This document shows positions 55,815-64,000 of a stretch of 64,000 bases of DNA, piece after piece. The position numbers were made by a program, and so were the translations under genes. Numbering within the stretch: position 1 is the stretch's first letter; every line of letters starts with the position of its first letter. The notes under the pieces were generated by a model. The model searched no databases and had not been told where the DNA came from. It was given only the letters and a program-made list of their open reading frames with translations. Origin of the DNA: Aeromonas schubertii (lineage in GTDB: Bacteria; Pseudomonadota; Gammaproteobacteria; Enterobacterales; Aeromonadaceae); NCBI RefSeq assembly GCF_000820105.1, contig NZ_CDDB01000010.1:1-64000 (forward strand), written 5' to 3'.

Positions 55815-57848
55815 TTACTTGACTCGCATCCCGGGCTGAGCGCCCTCCTGGGGCTCCAGGATCCAGAGATCCTTACCGCCGGGGCCGGCGGCCAGCACCA
55901 TGCCTTCGGACATGCCAAAGCGCATCTTGCGCGGGGCCAGGTTGGCCACCATCACGGTCAGCTTGCCTTCCAGATCTTCGGGGTTGTAGGCGGACTTGAT
56001 GCCGGCAAACACCTGACGGGTCTCGCCGCCGATGTCGAGCTGCAGTTTCAGCAGCTTCTCGGCTTCCGGTACCGCCTCGGCCTTCTTGATGAGGGCCACG
56101 CGCAGGTCAATCTTGGCGAAGTCGTCATAAGTGATGGTCTCGCCGATGGGGTCATCAGCCAGCGGGCCGGTCACTTTCGGTGCCTGCTCCTTGGCCAAGT
56201 CTTCCTTGGAGGCGTCGATCATGGCTTCAATCTTGGCCGGCTCGATACGGGAGAAGAGCGCCTTGAACGGGGCAACGGTGTGGTCGACCAGCGGGGCGGC
56301 GATACCCTCCCAACTGAGGGTCTCGGCCAGGAAGGCCTCGGCGCGCTCGGCCAGGAGCGGCATGACGGGTTTCAAGTAAGCCATCAGCACGCGGAACAGG
56401 TTGATGCCCACCGAGCAGACTGCTTGCAGCTCGGCATCCGCCCCTTCCTGCTTGGCGATGACCCAGGGGGCCTTGTCGTCCACATAGCGGTTGGCCTTGT
56501 CGGCCAGGGCCATGATTTCGCGGATAGCGCGGCTGAATTCGCGGCTCTCGTAGGCCTCGGCAATCGCGGTGCGGGCATTGGCGAACTCGGCATAGAGTTC
56601 GGGTTCGGCGCAGGTTGCCGCCAGCTTGCCGCCGAAGCGCTTGGCGATAAAGCCGGCGTTGCGGGAGGCGAGGTTGACCAGCTTGTTGACCACGTCGGCG
56701 TTGACGCGCTGCACGAAGTCTTCAAGATTCAGGTCCAGATCGTCGATGCGGCTGTTGAGCTTGGCGGCGTAGTAGTAACGCAGGCACTCCGGATCCAGGT
56801 GGTTCAGATAGGTGGAGGCCTTGATAAAGGTGCCCTTGGACTTGGACATCTTGGCGCCGTTGACGGTCACGTAGCCGTGCACGTTGACCTTGGTCGGCTT
56901 GCGGAAGCCCGCGCCTTCCAGCATGGCCGGCCAGAACAGGCAGTGGAAGTAGGCGATGTCCTTGCCGATGAAGTGGTAGAGCTCGGCGTCGGACTCCTTG
57001 TTCCAGAAGCTGTCGAAGTCGATGTCACCGCGCTTGTTGCACAGGTTCTTGAACGAGGCCATGTAGCCGATGGGGGCGTCCAGCCAGACGTAGAAGTACT
57101 TACCCGGGGCGCCCGGGATCTCGAAGCCGAAGTAGGGGGCATCGCGGGTGATGTCCCACTGCTGCAGGCCGCTTTCGAACCACTCTTGCATCTTGTTGGC
57201 CATCTCTTCCTGGATGGCACCGGAGCCGCGCACCCAGCCGGAGAGCCAGCTTTCAAACTGCGGCAGGTCGAAGAAGAAGTGCTCGGAGTCTTTCATCACC
57301 GGCGTGGCGCCGGAGACGGCGGATTTCGGATCGATGAGCTCGGTCGGGCTGTAGGTGGCGCCGCAGCTGTCGCAGTTGTCGCCGTACTGATCCGGCGACT
57401 TGCACTTGGGGCAGGTCCCCTTGACGAAACGGTCCGGCAGGAACATCGCCTTTTCCGGGTCGAACAACTGGGAGATGGTACGGCTACTGATCTTGCCGGC
57501 CTTCTTGAGGCGGGTATAGATGAGGCTCGCCAGCTCGCGGTTCTCGTCGCTGTGGGTCGAGTGGTAGTTGTCGAAGCTGATGTTGAAGCCGGCGAAGTCC
57601 TGTTGGTGCTCTTCGCTGACGCGGGCAATCATCTCTTCGGGGGCGATCCCCATCTGCTGGGCCTTGAGCATGATCGGCGTGCCGTGGGCATCGTCGGCGC
57701 AGATGAAGTGGACCTGGTGACCGCGCATTCGTTGATAACGGACCCAGATATCGGCCTGGATGTGTTCCAGCATGTGACCGAGGTGGATGGAGCCATTGGC
57801 ATAGGGGAGGGCGCAGGTAACCAGAATTTTACGGGGATCAGTGGCCAT
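55815..57848 (-). CDS. metG: Methionyl-tRNA synthetase
   Basis: Charges tRNA-Met. 677 residues from the ATG at 57848 (E. coli 677). Class I motifs: HIGH-type [19 protein letters not shown] and KMSKS in [13 protein letters not shown]. The zinc knuckle has four cysteines ([21 protein letters not shown]). The C-terminal tRNA-binding/dimerisation domain is intact ([30 protein letters not shown]). The open frame extends to 58001 but the added 51 residues are unlike any homologue. It is divergent from mrp, as in E. coli. Confidence 0.98.
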   Translation of the reverse strand: MATDPRKILVTCALPYANGSIHLGHMLEHIQADIWVRYQRMRGHQVHFICADDAHGTPIMLKAQQMGIAPEEMIARVSEEHQQDFAGFNISFDNYHSTHSDENRELASLIYTRLKKAGKISSRTISQLFDPEKAMFLPDRFVKGTCPKCKSPDQYGDNCDSCGATYSPTELIDPKSAVSGATPVMKDSEHFFFDLPQFESWLSGWVRGSGAIQEEMANKMQEWFESGLQQWDITRDAPYFGFEIPGAPGKYFYVWLDAPIGYMASFKNLCNKRGDIDFDSFWNKESDAELYHFIGKDIAYFHCLFWPAMLEGAGFRKPTKVNVHGYVTVNGAKMSKSKGTFIKASTYLNHLDPECLRYYYAAKLNSRIDDLDLNLEDFVQRVNADVVNKLVNLASRNAGFIAKRFGGKLAATCAEPELYAEFANARTAIAEAYESREFSRAIREIMALADKANRYVDDKAPWVIAKQEGADAELQAVCSVGINLFRVLMAYLKPVMPLLAERAEAFLAETLSWEGIAAPLVDHTVAPFKALFSRIEPAKIEAMIDASKEDLAKEQAPKVTGPLADDPIGETITYDDFAKIDLRVALIKKAEAVPEAEKLLKLQLDIGGETRQVFAGIKSAYNPEDLEGKLTVMVANLAPRKMRFGMSEGMVLAAGPGGKDLWILEPQEGAQPGMRVK

Positions 57849-58014
57849 AATGGGTTCTTGATATGCTGATTGGAGTGTTAGAGTGCCGTGCATGTTACCC
57901 GAATCAGGCCGGATCTGCCTAGCCTCGAGACTCGCCCGTGCTGGCACGGCTCGGAACCGTGGCGGGTAATCGCGGCGGGATTTGAGAAAATCACAACTCA
58001 ATGGGGTTTTTACA

Positions 58015-59094
58015 GTGTTAGATGCAGTAAAGCGTATATTGGCCGAATTTAAACCGCGTTTTTGGCAAGGTAACCTGGTTGAGTCGGGTTTTGTTCATTC
58101 CCTCTCGCTGGAGGCCGGTGTGTTGACGGTGGGAGTGCGTCTTCCTTTCGCCGGTGAGGGCTGGTTTGAACAGCTGCGTGATGAACTCGACGGGACGCTT
58201 CGCCTCGTGGAAGGGGTGCAGCAGATCCGTTGGGATTGCGATATGGAGATCGCCAGCCTGCCCCGCGCCGGTGGCCTGCCGGCCTTGCAAGGGGTTCGTA
58301 ACATCCTGGTGGTGGCCTCGGGCAAGGGAGGGGTGGGCAAGTCCACCACGGCGGTCAATCTGGCACTGGCACTCAAGCAGGAGGGGGCCAGAGTGGCTCT
58401 GCTCGATGCGGATATCTACGGCCCCTCGATTCCCATCATGACCGGCACCCGCAATGAGCGCCCCGTCAGCCACGACGGCAAACTGATGGAGCCTGTCATG
58501 GCCTGTGGCATGCCCAGTAACAGCATTGGCTATCTGGTGGGTGAGCAGGATGCCACCATCTGGCGTGGCCCGATGGCGAGCAAGGCGCTGTCACAGATCC
58601 TCCACGAGACCCGCTGGGGCGAAATTGACTATCTGGTGGTGGATATGCCCCCCGGCACCGGCGATATCCAGCTCACCATGGCCCAGCAGGTACCCACTAC
58701 GGGGGCTGTGATCGTCACCACCCCGCAGGATGTGGCCCTGGCCGATGTGCGCAAGGGGGTTGCCATGTTTGAGAAGGTGGGGATCCCTGTGCTCGGTGTG
58801 ATCGAGAACATGAGCTATCACATCTGCAGCGCCTGCGGGCACCATGAGCCGCTCTTTGGCACGGGGGGAGGGGAGAAGATGGCCGAGCAGTTTGGCATCA
58901 ATCTGCTGGGACAGTTGCCACTGCATATCGACGTTCGCCAGCACATGGATGATGGCTGCCCTATCGTCTTCCATTCGCCCGATCACGCCCTCTCGTTGAG
59001 CTATCTCAAGCTGGCTCGCAACTTGGCCGCTGCACTCTATTTCAGCGGAAAACCGGTTGCGACCCCCCTCTTTACCCGTCAGCTGGATGAATAG
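58015..59094 (+). CDS. mrp: Iron-sulfur cluster carrier protein Mrp/ApbC
   Basis: P-loop ATPase that carries and transfers [4Fe-4S] clusters. 359 residues. The N-terminal DUF59-like region (about 1-85) is followed by the deviant Walker [21 protein letters not shown] and [12 protein letters not shown]. Then come [16 protein letters not shown] and the cluster-binding CxxC in [14 protein letters not shown]. The start is taken as the GTG at 58015, since an upstream TTG (57982) gives an odd leader. It is divergent from metG across 166 bases. Confidence 0.95.
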   Translation: MLDAVKRILAEFKPRFWQGNLVESGFVHSLSLEAGVLTVGVRLPFAGEGWFEQLRDELDGTLRLVEGVQQIRWDCDMEIASLPRAGGLPALQGVRNILVVASGKGGVGKSTTAVNLALALKQEGARVALLDADIYGPSIPIMTGTRNERPVSHDGKLMEPVMACGMPSNSIGYLVGEQDATIWRGPMASKALSQILHETRWGEIDYLVVDMPPGTGDIQLTMAQQVPTTGAVIVTTPQDVALADVRKGVAMFEKVGIPVLGVIENMSYHICSACGHHEPLFGTGGGEKMAEQFGINLLGQLPLHIDVRQHMDDGCPIVFHSPDHALSLSYLKLARNLAAALYFSGKPVATPLFTRQLDE

Positions 59095-59123
59095 TGGCCG
59101 AACGTGAGGCGCGACGCGCTTTG

Positions 59124-59148
59124 AGGGTGGGCATGGCCCACCCTTTTT
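59124..59148 (+). terminator. Intrinsic terminator of mrp
   Basis: A 9-bp stem (agggtgggc / gcccaccct, loop ATG) followed by TTTTT. Confidence 0.92.
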
Positions 59149-59150
59149 CT

Positions 59151-59156
59151 TATAAT
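59151..59156 (+). promoter_or_regulatory. TATAAT -10 element, candidate udk promoter
   Basis: A perfect TATAAT lies right after the T-run of the mrp terminator and 49 bases before udk. No good -35 is found at the proper distance, since that position is inside the terminator stem, so the promoter call is tentative. Confidence 0.4.
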
Positions 59157-59204
59157 GGATCGGTTTACATTCATTCCAACCGCTCTTCTTTTTAGGTATT
59201 TGTC

Positions 59205-59849
59205 ATGTCTGATACTCAACGTTCGTGTGTGATCATCGGGATTGCCGGGGCTTCTGCCTCGGGCAAGAGTCTCATTGCCCAGACCATCTATGAAGAGCTG
59301 GTGGCCGAGCTGGGTGCCGGTGAGATTGGTGTGATCTCCGAAGACTGCTACTACAAGGATCAGTCGCACTTGACCATGGAAGAGCGGGTCAAGACCAACT
59401 ACGACCACCCCAATGCGATGGATCACAGCCTGCTGGTTGAGCATCTGGACTCCCTCTCACGGGGTGAAGGGGTGAGCATTCCCCAATATTCCTACACCGA
59501 GCACACCCGTATGGCCGAGACCGCCGATTTTGCGCCGCGCAAGGTGATCATTTTGGAAGGGATCCTGCTCTTGACCGATCAGCGTCTGCGTGAGCGTATG
59601 GATGCGACCATCTTCATGGATACTCCGCTCGACATCTGCCTCATCCGCCGTCTGGTGCGTGATGTGCAGGAGCGGGGCCGTACCATGGAGTCGGTGCTCA
59701 AGCAGTATCAGAAGACGGTGCGCCCCATGTTCCTGCAGTTTATCGATCCCTCCAAGCAGTACGCCGATGTGATCGTTCCGCGTGGCGGCAAGAACCGTAT
59801 CGCCATCGACATGCTCAAGGCCCGTATTCGCCACATGCTGGTGGGTTGA
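59205..59849 (+). CDS. udk: Uridine/cytidine kinase
   Basis: Phosphorylates uridine and cytidine in pyrimidine salvage. 214 residues. The P-loop is [21 protein letters not shown], followed by [19 protein letters not shown] and [16 protein letters not shown] (nucleoside site), [41 protein letters not shown]-type sequence, and the C-terminal [16 protein letters not shown]. dcd follows after 17 bases, the same pair order as in E. coli. Confidence 0.96.
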   Translation: MSDTQRSCVIIGIAGASASGKSLIAQTIYEELVAELGAGEIGVISEDCYYKDQSHLTMEERVKTNYDHPNAMDHSLLVEHLDSLSRGEGVSIPQYSYTEHTRMAETADFAPRKVIILEGILLLTDQRLRERMDATIFMDTPLDICLIRRLVRDVQERGRTMESVLKQYQKTVRPMFLQFIDPSKQYADVIVPRGGKNRIAIDMLKARIRHMLVG

Positions 59850-59866
59850 GTTACCAAGGAGAAATC

Positions 59867-60448
59867 ATGCGCCTTTGTGATACCGACATAGAACGCTATC
59901 TGGACGAGGGAAAGATTGTCATTGAGCCTCGCCCCACTCAGGAGCGTATCAGTGGAGTCAGTGTCGACGTCCTGCTGGGTAATGCCTTTCGCGTCTTTCG
60001 CGATCACACCGCGCCTTATATCGATCTCGGTGGCACCAGCGCCGAGATGGCCGATGCCATCGACAGGGTGATGAGTGAAGAGATCCATATCCCCGACGGA
60101 GAGGCTTTCTTCCTCCACCCGGGTGAGCTGGCCCTGGCCGTCACCTATGAATCGGTCACCTTGCCGGCCAACCTGGTCGGCTGGCTGGATGGACGCTCCT
60201 CGCTGGCCCGCTTGGGGCTCATGGTGCATGTGACGGCCCATCGGATCGATCCGGGTTGGTCCGGCCGCATCGTGCTGGAGTTCTACAACGGCGGCAAGCT
60301 GCCGCTGGCCTTGCGCCCCAAGATGAAAATTGGTGCGCTGAACTTTGAAGTTCTCTCCGGTGAGGCCGCGCGCCCCTACAACAAGCGTGAAAACGCCAAG
60401 TACAAGAGCCAGCAGGGGGCGGTGGCGAGCCGGATCAGTCAGGACTGA
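59867..60448 (+). CDS. dcd: dCTP deaminase
   Basis: Deaminates dCTP to dUTP, the main dTMP source in enteric bacteria. 193 residues, as in E. coli. [23 protein letters not shown] at the start; the trimer active site is in [35 protein letters not shown], with catalytic Glu in the last part, and [13 protein letters not shown] at the end. A strong caaggagaaatc site precedes the ATG. It is co-transcribed with udk and ends at a strong terminator. Confidence 0.97.
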   Translation: MRLCDTDIERYLDEGKIVIEPRPTQERISGVSVDVLLGNAFRVFRDHTAPYIDLGGTSAEMADAIDRVMSEEIHIPDGEAFFLHPGELALAVTYESVTLPANLVGWLDGRSSLARLGLMVHVTAHRIDPGWSGRIVLEFYNGGKLPLALRPKMKIGALNFEVLSGEAARPYNKRENAKYKSQQGAVASRISQD

Positions 60449-60476
60449 CGAGAATAATTCATCGCAGACCACCCCG

Positions 60477-60511
60477 AATGGCAGATGCTGACGCATTTGC
60501 CATTTTTTTTT
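60477..60511 (+). terminator. Intrinsic terminator of udk-dcd
   Basis: A 12-bp stem (aatggcagatgc / gcatttgccatt, one G-U pair, loop TGAC) followed by nine T. Confidence 0.93.
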
Positions 60512-60597
60512 CGTCAGAAAATATTTAGCGCCCGGCTATTCAGCTTTTCTTCATCTGGCATAATCCGCGCACTTCATTAACGAGGTGTACCTTTGTA

Positions 60598-62067
60598 ATG
60601 CTAACTATCTTTGAAGGGATGAATGCGTGGCTGGCCATCGGGCTGGTGTTCTCCGTAGTTTTCGTGCTGGCCTATGAGTTCATCAACGGTTTTCACGATA
60701 CGGCCAATGCGGTGGCGACGGTGATCTACACCAAAGCCATGCCAGCTCATATGGCCGTTGTGGCCTCTGGCATCTTCAACTTCTTTGGCGTCATGCTGGG
60801 TGGTCTGGGAGTCGCATACGCCATCGTGCATCTGCTTCCTATCGATCTGCTGCTGGGGATGGACTCCAGTCAGGGGCTGGTGATGATATTCTCACTGCTC
60901 TTCTCCGCCATCGCCTGGAATCTGGGTACCTGGTACTTTGGCATTCCGGCCTCCAGCTCTCACACCCTGATAGGCTCCATCCTGGGGGTGGGCGGAGCCT
61001 ATGCCTGGTTGGTCAACAAGCCGCTAAACGAGGGGATCAACGTGGGCAAGGCGATCGATATCATGCTGTCGCTCATCGTCTCACCGACCGTTGGCTTCAT
61101 CTTCGCGGCTCTACTGCTGTTTGCCATCAAGCGAGTCTGGAGTGGTCCCAAGTTACACAAGACCCCGGAAGAGCGCCTCAAGGTTGATGGGAAGAAGCAT
61201 CCCCCTTTCTGGGCCCGGCTTACCCTGGTGGCCTCGGCCATGGGGGTCAGCTTTGTGCACGGATCCAACGATGGCCAGAAGGGGATCGGTCTGCTGATGC
61301 TGGTGCTTATCTGCATGGCACCGTCTCATTATGCTCTCGATATGAGCAGCAGCCCTTATCATCTCGATCGAACCCAGGATGCGGCCAATCGTATCGCCGA
61401 GCTCTATCAGCGTAACCAGGAGATGGTAAGTGGCCTGGTGGATTTCAATCGAGAAGTAAAGGTCTCTGCCGAGCTGATGGATCACTGCGCTGCCGGAGAT
61501 ACCCTCTCCAATATCGCAACCCTCGACAATCGTCTGGGCAAGGTGCGCTCTTACAATGAGATGAGCGTTGCCGATCGCCGTGAGGTGCGCCGTCTCCTGC
61601 TCTGCATCGACGACACGGCCAAGAAGGTCTCCAAGTTGCCGCTGCCTGCCAAGGAGCTCAAGGATCTGGCCGTATGGCGTAAAGATCTGGTCTCGACCGC
61701 CGAATACGCACCTTACTGGGTCATCGTCTCCATTGCCCTGGCCCTGGGGTGTGGCACCATGATCGGCTGGCGTCGCATCGTGCATACGGTGGGGGAGAAG
61801 ATTGGCTCCAAGGGGATGACTTACAGTCAGGGGATCGCCGCACAGATCACGGCGGCCAGTGCCATCGGTATTGCCAGTGCGACCGGTATGCCGGTATCCA
61901 CCACCCACGTACTCTCTTCCGCCGTGGCAGGGACCATGGTGGCAAACCGCTCCGGGCTTCAGACCCAAACCATCAAGACCATACTGATGGCCTGGATTCT
62001 GACCCTGCCGCTGACCATGCTGCTCTCGGGTGGGCTTTTCTTGCTGGCCCACGCTCTGTTTGCCTGA
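60598..62067 (+). CDS. pitA: Low-affinity inorganic phosphate transporter (PitA type)
   Basis: Inner-membrane metal-phosphate/proton symporter of the PiT family. 489 residues. The two inverted PiT signatures are GFHDTANAVATVIYTKAM (about residue 30) and FVHGSNDGQKGIGLLML (about 220), with further signature stretches PASSSHTLIGSILGVGGA and GMPVSTTHVLSSAVAGTMVA. A hydrophilic cytoplasmic loop (about 240-375) separates the two membrane halves, as in E. coli PitA. A gaggtgtacctttgta stretch precedes the ATG; the binding site is somewhat distant. A terminator follows. Confidence 0.95.
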   Translation: MLTIFEGMNAWLAIGLVFSVVFVLAYEFINGFHDTANAVATVIYTKAMPAHMAVVASGIFNFFGVMLGGLGVAYAIVHLLPIDLLLGMDSSQGLVMIFSLLFSAIAWNLGTWYFGIPASSSHTLIGSILGVGGAYAWLVNKPLNEGINVGKAIDIMLSLIVSPTVGFIFAALLLFAIKRVWSGPKLHKTPEERLKVDGKKHPPFWARLTLVASAMGVSFVHGSNDGQKGIGLLMLVLICMAPSHYALDMSSSPYHLDRTQDAANRIAELYQRNQEMVSGLVDFNREVKVSAELMDHCAAGDTLSNIATLDNRLGKVRSYNEMSVADRREVRRLLLCIDDTAKKVSKLPLPAKELKDLAVWRKDLVSTAEYAPYWVIVSIALALGCGTMIGWRRIVHTVGEKIGSKGMTYSQGIAAQITAASAIGIASATGMPVSTTHVLSSAVAGTMVANRSGLQTQTIKTILMAWILTLPLTMLLSGGLFLLAHALFA

Positions 62068-62086
62068 ATGTATTGAAACGATGAGA

Positions 62087-62111
62087 GCCGGTGCCATGCA
62101 CCGGCTTTTTT
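62087..62111 (+). terminator. Intrinsic terminator of pitA
   Basis: An 8-bp stem (gccggtgc / gcaccggc, loop CAT) followed by six T. Confidence 0.92.
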
Positions 62112-62542
62112 GTCCCTCAATCCCGCACGCCGGTATGCGATACGCTTGCCACTCCAGCCTTCGACACCCTGTTTTCGAGAATGTAATCCAGCGCTGTGTA
62201 TTTTGTCGTTAGCAAGCCTGGCCCTCCAACTATCGCTATTGTGTTCATGCCACACCTTAACGGTCATACATCTCTGATCTCTGTTGAGAATGAACCATCA
62301 AACATATGCCATCACACTAATATAGAGTCCCAAATATTGAGCAATAGCAGGTCCCCCGGCTTATTAACCTGTTTGTAAGAGGAAGATCCATCAGTGGGAA
62401 TTCAAGGGGATATATGCATGGAGGCTGTAATAGGGTCTGGTATCGATGGGAGAGGGGAGACGCTCGCTGGTCTACTCTTGCAAACGGTGCGAAGCCGCTG
62501 ATAGATGCACGAGACTTGTTGAAGATATGCATACCGAGCAAT
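62112..62542 (+). other. Lower-GC gap between pitA and rne terminators
   Basis: About 430 bases bounded by two terminators, with GC near the mid-forties by eye against roughly 60 percent around it. Open frames are short with no recognisable family. The only one with a tidy start context is the 43-codon reverse frame at 62117-62248. It may be a remnant of acquired DNA or hold an unrecognised small RNA; nothing can be firmly called. Confidence 0.55.
62117..62248 (-). CDS. Possible 43-residue small ORF
   Basis: ATG at 62248 is preceded by taaggtgtggc (AAGG at suitable spacing) and by an in-frame stop four codons upstream of the binding site. The product starts MNTIAIVGGPGLLTTKYTAL and ends SHTGVRD, with a nucleotide-loop-like VGGPG but no full P-loop. 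Codons ATA, CTA, AGG and GGA are unlike the neighbouring genes. It may be a real small gene, a gene fragment or chance. Its stop lies just inside the pitA terminator tail. Confidence 0.25.
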   Translation of the reverse strand: MNTIAIVGGPGLLTTKYTALDYILENRVSKAGVASVSHTGVRD

Positions 62543-62571
62543 AAAAAAATCCCCGAGACTGGCTCGGGGAT
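62543..62571 (-). terminator. Intrinsic terminator of rne
   Basis: A 9-bp stem (plus-strand atccccgag / ctcggggat, loop ACTGG) with seven T on the reverse strand (plus-strand AAAAAAA at 62543-62549), 28 bases after the rne stop. Confidence 0.93.
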
Positions 62572-62598
62572 TGTGTACTCAGACGCTTTCAGCCTGGT

Positions 62599-64000
62599 TT
62601 AGGGACGGCCGGCCGGGCTGGTTGCCTGGTGGTCGGCGGCGCTGCGGCCACCGTGGCGACCGGAGCGAACCACTTCGGCGCGCTCGAGCGGCGGGTAGTC
62701 AACAGCTTCGCGTGTTGGCAGGGCCGGTGCCGGCTCGGGCTTGGTCATGGGCGCGGTAGCGCGGCGGGCTCTGGCCAGGACTCCAGTCACACCCTGGTTG
62801 GCCGGTCTGGATTTGACCTGGGCTTGAACCTTGGGCTCGATGGCCGGCTCTGCTGGCACGGTGGCCACGACCTCAACCGGCAGCACCTCGACGGTGACAG
62901 CGTTGGCCACTTCGGCTGTAGCGGTGACGGGCTCAACGACAGGCTCGGCAGCCACGACCACCTCAACGTTAGATACCGGCTCTGAGCTCTGAGCAACCGG
63001 CTCCTCTTCGCGCTGGCGGCGGACATCTTCGTTGATACGCTTGCGGCGCTGCTGTCCTTCACGGGGGGCACGCTGGCGGCGGGGACGAGCATCGTTCTCT
63101 TCCTCGGTCACGACAGGTGCCGGTACGTCAGCCTGTACATGAGCCTGGGTACCCAGTACCGGCTCAAGCTCGGGCTGGAACTCCCGTACGGTTTCGGTTG
63201 CGATGACCGGAGCCTGCTCTACCACGGGAGCCGCGACTACGGCCTCTACCGCCTGAGCTACCGGCTCGGTGATGGCTGCGGACTCGCTGACCTCGACACG
63301 AACCTGCTTGCGCATCTGTCGACGCTCGCGGCGCTCGGCAACGCGCTGCTCTTTTTCAACCCGTACGCTCTGCTCTTCGCTCACGCCCTGGGTCGTTTGT
63401 TGCACCGGCTTTTCTGCGCGGGGTTCACGCTCCTGGCGGGGGACGCGCTCGGCACGAGGCTCACGCTCCTGACGCGGTGCACGCTCAGCGCGGGGCTCAC
63501 GGGGCTGGCGCGGTTGGCGCTCCTCACGAGGTTCACGCTCTTGACGGGGGCGCTTGTTGCGCTCTTCGCGGTTAGCTTCGCTCTTTTGCTCATCGCTTGG
63601 ACGGGCAGGGCGCTCGTCACGACGACGGTCACGGCGTTGCTCGTTGCCGCGCTCACCGCGGGACTGACGCTCTTCGCGTGGCTGACGACGACGGGTATCC
63701 CCCTTCTGATGGGCCTTCTGCTCCGGCTCGGCAGCCGGGACGGCAGTTTCGGCTTGCGCCTTTGCGGTGCCAAACAGAGAGCCAAACAGACGACTCAGGA
63801 AACCGGGCTTGGTCTGCTCGGCGTCCACCTTGGCCGGGGCAGCCGCAACAGGAGCTACAGGGGCCGGCTTGGACGGCTGGCTAAAGCCTTGCAACAGCGG
63901 TTGATCGCGTTCGACAACCTGCACCTGACGGGGTTGGTAGGTCGGCTTGACCACCTCGGTCTTGAGCTCGTAGCTGGCTGCTTCCGGGATCTCGTTCTTG
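62599..64000 (-). CDS. rne: Ribonuclease E, C-terminal scaffold region (5' part outside window)
   Basis: About 467 residues of the non-catalytic C-terminal half; the gene continues past the window. Visible in order are a Pro/Ala linker, an amphipathic membrane-targeting-like segment GFLSRLFGSLFGTAKAQ (similar in place to segment A of E. coli RNase E), and a very Arg/Glu-rich RNA-binding region with tandem repeats. An acidic Val/Pro/Glu-rich stretch comes next. Last is a C-terminal region with ATAPMTKPEPAP, like the conserved ATAPMTRAPAP of E. coli that precedes the PNPase-binding end. The region should scaffold the RNA degradosome. Confidence 0.93.
   Translation of the reverse strand, partial: KNEIPEAASYELKTEVVKPTYQPRQVQVVERDQPLLQGFSQPSKPAPVAPVAAAPAKVDAEQTKPGFLSRLFGSLFGTAKAQAETAVPAAEPEQKAHQKGDTRRRQPREERQSRGERGNEQRRDRRRDERPARPSDEQKSEANREERNKRPRQEREPREERQPRQPREPRAERAPRQEREPRAERVPRQEREPRAEKPVQQTTQGVSEEQSVRVEKEQRVAERRERRQMRKQVRVEVSESAAITEPVAQAVEAVVAAPVVEQAPVIATETVREFQPELEPVLGTQAHVQADVPAPVVTEEENDARPRRQRAPREGQQRRKRINEDVRRQREEEPVAQSSEPVSNVEVVVAAEPVVEPVTATAEVANAVTVEVLPVEVVATVPAEPAIEPKVQAQVKSRPANQGVTGVLARARRATAPMTKPEPAPALPTREAVDYPPLERAEVVRSGRHGGRSAADHQATSPAGRP
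63415..63515 (-). repeat. Tandem Arg/Glu/Pro repeat in RNase E
   Basis: About two and a half copies of a 12-residue unit (PRQEREPRAER plus Ala or Val, 36 bases each) lie in the RNA-binding region of RNase E. The bases have diverged slightly between copies. Such repeats can expand or contract. Confidence 0.75.

Noticed and set aside
55701-57869. 722-codon open frame antisense to metG
   Set aside because: Shadow frame; metG is certain on the reverse strand.

Overview
The window is 64 kb of a GC-rich gammaproteobacterial chromosome. Protein sequences and gene order are enteric/Vibrio-like: mukB, the hinT-lpoB-thiK and ycfP-ndh segments, the gltA / sdhCDAB-sucABCD block, a metG-mrp divergence, udk-dcd, and an RNase E with a long Arg/Pro/Val-rich tail. 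The closest fit I can infer is Aeromonadaceae, probably Aeromonas; there is no rRNA or tRNA to prove it. No tRNA, rRNA, insertion sequence, prophage or CRISPR array was seen.

Layout. 1-3.2 kb: the C-terminal half of MukB and two small lipoproteins. 3.2-5.3 kb: a chemoreceptor (reverse). 5.4-18.9 kb: hinT, lpoB and thiK, then a stretch not found at this place in E. coli (a DUF6279 lipoprotein, a small Arg-tailed membrane protein, a second secD-secF pair, a DUF924 protein, a YedI-like membrane protein, two tandem M3 oligopeptidases), then ycfP and ndh. 19-21.8 kb: ybjQ-like gene, S66 LD-carboxypeptidase, acuI and a DUF4377 lipoprotein. 21.8-33 kb: gltA divergent from the TCA supercluster sdhCDAB-sucAB-sucCD. 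33-36.5 kb: a lower-GC patch with an EamA transporter, a 520-base gap and a secreted alkylsulfatase. 36.7-40.4 kb: a second chemoreceptor, a tiny membrane protein and L-serine deaminase. 40.7-46.8 kb: a reverse-strand cluster (5'-nucleotidase, ArnT-like membrane protein, two metallopeptidase-type proteins) and dcuC. 47-55 kb: a DUF922 protein, mnmC, fabB, GNAT, ppnP, rlmI and a third chemoreceptor. 54.8-64 kb: acylphosphatase-CHAD pair, metG, mrp, udk, dcd, pitA and the 3' part of rne.

Most genes are housekeeping. gltA, sdh and suc together cover citrate synthesis and the 2-oxoglutarate-to-fumarate part of the TCA cycle; ndh and Sdh feed quinones. lpoB, RlpA-like and LD-carboxypeptidase genes act on the cell wall.

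The most interesting locus is 8189-11447. A small membrane protein lies immediately upstream of a second SecD/SecF pair. It has an N-terminal signal/anchor, a second hydrophobic segment, an Arg-rich tail of about 35 residues and the terminal motif RALP followed by three residues. This is the architecture of force-sensing arrest peptides: SecM ends in RAGP plus four residues, and VemP sits upstream of secDF2 in Vibrio. The 85-base spacer to secD can form competing RNA helices. I propose it as a candidate export-monitoring leader for this SecDF paralogue; this is inference, not proof.
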